From the NCBI GenBank assembly GCA_964631295.1, contig CAZVXI010000140.1, forward strand, positions 1 through 8,436: a stretch of DNA of 8,436 nt, in the 5' to 3' direction. The notes beneath the pieces are model-generated. The model saw only the letters and a program-made list of their open reading frames with translations. It did no database searches and was not told the origin of the DNA. Shown in pieces: positions 7,655 through 8,436 of the stretch. The stretch is from CAZVXI01 sp964631295. GTDB lineage: Bacteria; Planctomycetota; Phycisphaerae; Phycisphaerales; SM1A02. The position numbers and the translations under genes are program-made. Every line of letters begins with the position of its first letter. The stretch's first letter is position 1.

Positions 7655-8029
7655 ATGCTCGTGAAACTCATGCTCATCGCTGGTGGCGGGGCTGTCGGGG
7701 CACTGCTGCGATTTGCAATCTCAACGTGGTCGCAAGGCCTCACCAAAAGCGACTTCCCCATCGGCACGCTGCTGGTCAACACCATCGGCTGCTTCGCGAT
7801 CGGCATCGTCGCTGCCTACCTCGCCGGCCCGCAACTCGTCCGCGAAGAACTCCGCCCTGCCCTGGTGATCGGCCTGCTCGGCGCGTTCACCACGTTCTCA
7901 ACATTCGGCTACGAGACATTCGAACTGATGAACGAAAAACAGTTCACCCTCGCAGGGTTGAACATCGTACTCAGCAATGCCCTGGGCCTCGGCGGCGTCT
8001 GGCTCGGCTACCGACTCGCAGAGCAGTAG
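7655..8029 (+). CDS. crcB: Fluoride channel CrcB/FluC
   Basis: A 124-residue inner-membrane protein of the Fluc family, which works as an antiparallel homodimer exporting fluoride and so protects enolase and other enzymes. Four hydrophobic segments are visible (about 3-22, 36-58, 68-88, 98-120). Family motifs in order: GGGAVGALLRF (10-20), GTLLVNTIGCF (37-47) with the conserved Asn42, and GAFTTFSTFGYET (76-88), carrying the phenylalanines and threonines that line the fluoride path. Length is exactly that of a single-gene Fluc. The ATG at 7655 has no ribosome-binding site, while a TACACT element lies six bases upstream, suggesting a leaderless transcript. It is monocistronic as far as visible, divergent from pilT, and followed by a gene-poor repeat region. 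No paired second crcB copy is present, which favours a homodimer. Confidence 0.96.
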   Translation: MLVKLMLIAGGGAVGALLRFAISTWSQGLTKSDFPIGTLLVNTIGCFAIGIVAAYLAGPQLVREELRPALVIGLLGAFTTFSTFGYETFELMNEKQFTLAGLNIVLSNALGLGGVWLGYRLAEQ

Positions 8030-8256
8030 CGGCTGCCCGCGTCGTGCCCGCCCGCCTCGGCGGATGAACTCCCGCGGGAATCCACATACAACCCGGCGCT
8101 CATCGCCCGCCGTGGATGCCCTGCCTGCGCGCGTTCCAAAAGGCCTGCAACAGACCCGAATCGGTCCGAGACAGGCAGCTCTTGCGCGATATCCGGGCGC
8201 TGGGAGTTGTCAGGGCTGTGCAGGTAGTTATCAGCGCTGTGCCCCCTGCGGACATC
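8030..8256. other. Spacer after crcB without a supported gene
   Basis: This stretch between the crcB stop and the tandem repeat holds no gene I can support. It includes a 10-bp palindrome TCCCGCGGGA (8070-8079), a short CCGC-CTCG-GCGG hairpin (8052-8063) without a T tract, and a larger possible stem-loop at 8143-8176. Short ORFs exist on both strands (plus 8116-8331, 71 codons, running into the repeats; minus 8255-8100, 51 codons). None has a ribosome-binding site or a recognisable domain. The right part contains degenerate relatives of the downstream repeat. Confidence 0.5.
8143..8176. other. Possible stem-loop with symmetric internal loop
   Basis: GCCTG (8143-8147) can pair with CAGGC (8172-8176), and inside it GACC (8153-8156) with GGTC (8163-8166) around a six-base loop. 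The two stems are separated by five bases on each side. There is no T tract, so it is not a standard intrinsic terminator. It may be chance in a GC-rich sequence. Confidence 0.2.
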
Positions 8257-8436
8257 ATTCAGGGACTGGGAGAAGCGTACAGGGAAAATAAGCTCCGTTC
8301 AGGGACTGGGAGAAACGTCCAGGGAAAATAAGCTCCATTCAGGGACTGGGAGAAACGTACAGGGAAAATAAGCTCCATTCAGGGACTGGGAGAAACGCTC
8401 AGGGAAAATAAGCTCTATTCAGGGACTGGGAGAAAC
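8257..8436. repeat. 40-bp direct tandem repeat array (4 full copies plus partial, open at right edge)
   Basis: Units start at 8261, 8301, 8341, 8381 and 8421; the last is cut after 16 bases by the window end, so the true copy number is unknown. The consensus unit is AGGGACTGGGAGAAACGTAC followed by AGGGAAAATAAGCTCCATTC. Copy 3 equals the consensus; copies 1, 2 and 4 differ by 2, 1 and 3 bases, all at unit positions 15, 18, 19, 36 and 37. The unit is 47.5% GC and 67.5% purine on the plus strand, unlike the surrounding DNA. Each copy has a TAA on the plus strand and a TGA on the minus strand; because 40 is not a multiple of 3, all frames are closed on both strands, so the array is non-coding. 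There are no unique spacers. Possible roles are a minisatellite, a protein-binding array or part of a larger repeat element; I cannot choose between them. Confidence 0.95.

Noticed and set aside
8052..8063. Terminator hairpin for crcB (CCGC-CTCG-GCGG)
   Set aside because: The stem is only four base pairs and no T tract follows; the nearby TCCCGCGGGA palindrome also lacks one.
8100..8255. 51-codon minus-strand ORF ending GLLQAFWNARRQGIHGGR
   Set aside because: No ribosome-binding site, no recognised domain and an unremarkable length for a random open frame in GC-rich DNA.
8109..8291. Small Cys-rich (CxxC...CxxC) zinc-ribbon-like peptide in the plus frame ending at 8291
   Set aside because: There is no ribosome-binding site or clear start, and the frame runs straight into the non-coding repeat. 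The two CxxC pairs are in GC-rich sequence, where Cys codons arise easily.
8257..8436. CRISPR array (repeats with a GAAAC stretch at a regular period)
   Set aside because: The whole 40-bp period is conserved, leaving at most 4-5 variable bases between cores; there are no unique spacers of 25-40 bp and no cas genes nearby.
8261..8436. G-quadruplex-forming repeat
   Set aside because: GGG tracts are separated by 3, 11-12 and 16-17 bases, loops too long for a stable quadruplex.

Overview
This is a GC-rich bacterial chromosomal window with seven confidently recognised protein genes, one scaffold gap and a tandem-repeat array at its right edge. The gene content (type IV pilus-type retraction ATPase, a lipoprotein molybdate-binding protein, polyphosphate kinase, an Asn-type hexosephosphate mutase) suits a free-living diderm. 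I lean weakly towards Planctomycetota, but nothing here fixes the phylum.

Layout, left to right. On the minus strand, 41-1468 encodes a phosphoglucosamine/phosphohexomutase (GlmM-like). It is divergent from ppk1 (polyphosphate kinase), which runs on the plus strand from about 1618 to 3785. ppk1 contains a 10-N assembly gap at 1794-1803 that splits its frame. The flanking codons rejoin into the expected family sequence if the true gap is a one-base overlap, so the gene is probably intact. ppk1 ends tail to tail, 4 bp from the end of a minus-strand operon.

That operon, read from 7509 down to 3790, is pilT-like ATPase - modA - modB - modC, and each junction is a stop/start overlap. modABC is a complete high-affinity molybdate ABC importer: lipoprotein receptor, permease, and ATPase with a C-terminal TOBE/Mop-type domain. 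The tight coupling to a twitching-motility-type ATPase gene is not functionally obvious. Divergent from pilT is crcB/fluC (7655-8029), a small fluoride channel that may be translated from a leaderless mRNA.

The last 407 bases (8030-8436) contain no gene I can support. They hold a GC-rich spacer, then a strict 40-bp direct tandem repeat with four full copies and a partial fifth, cut by the window edge. Each 40-bp unit is made of two related 20-bp halves that both start CAGGGA, and the few differences between copies all lie in the tails of the halves. The array has stops in all frames on both strands and lacks spacers, so it is neither coding nor CRISPR. It is the least explained element in the window.
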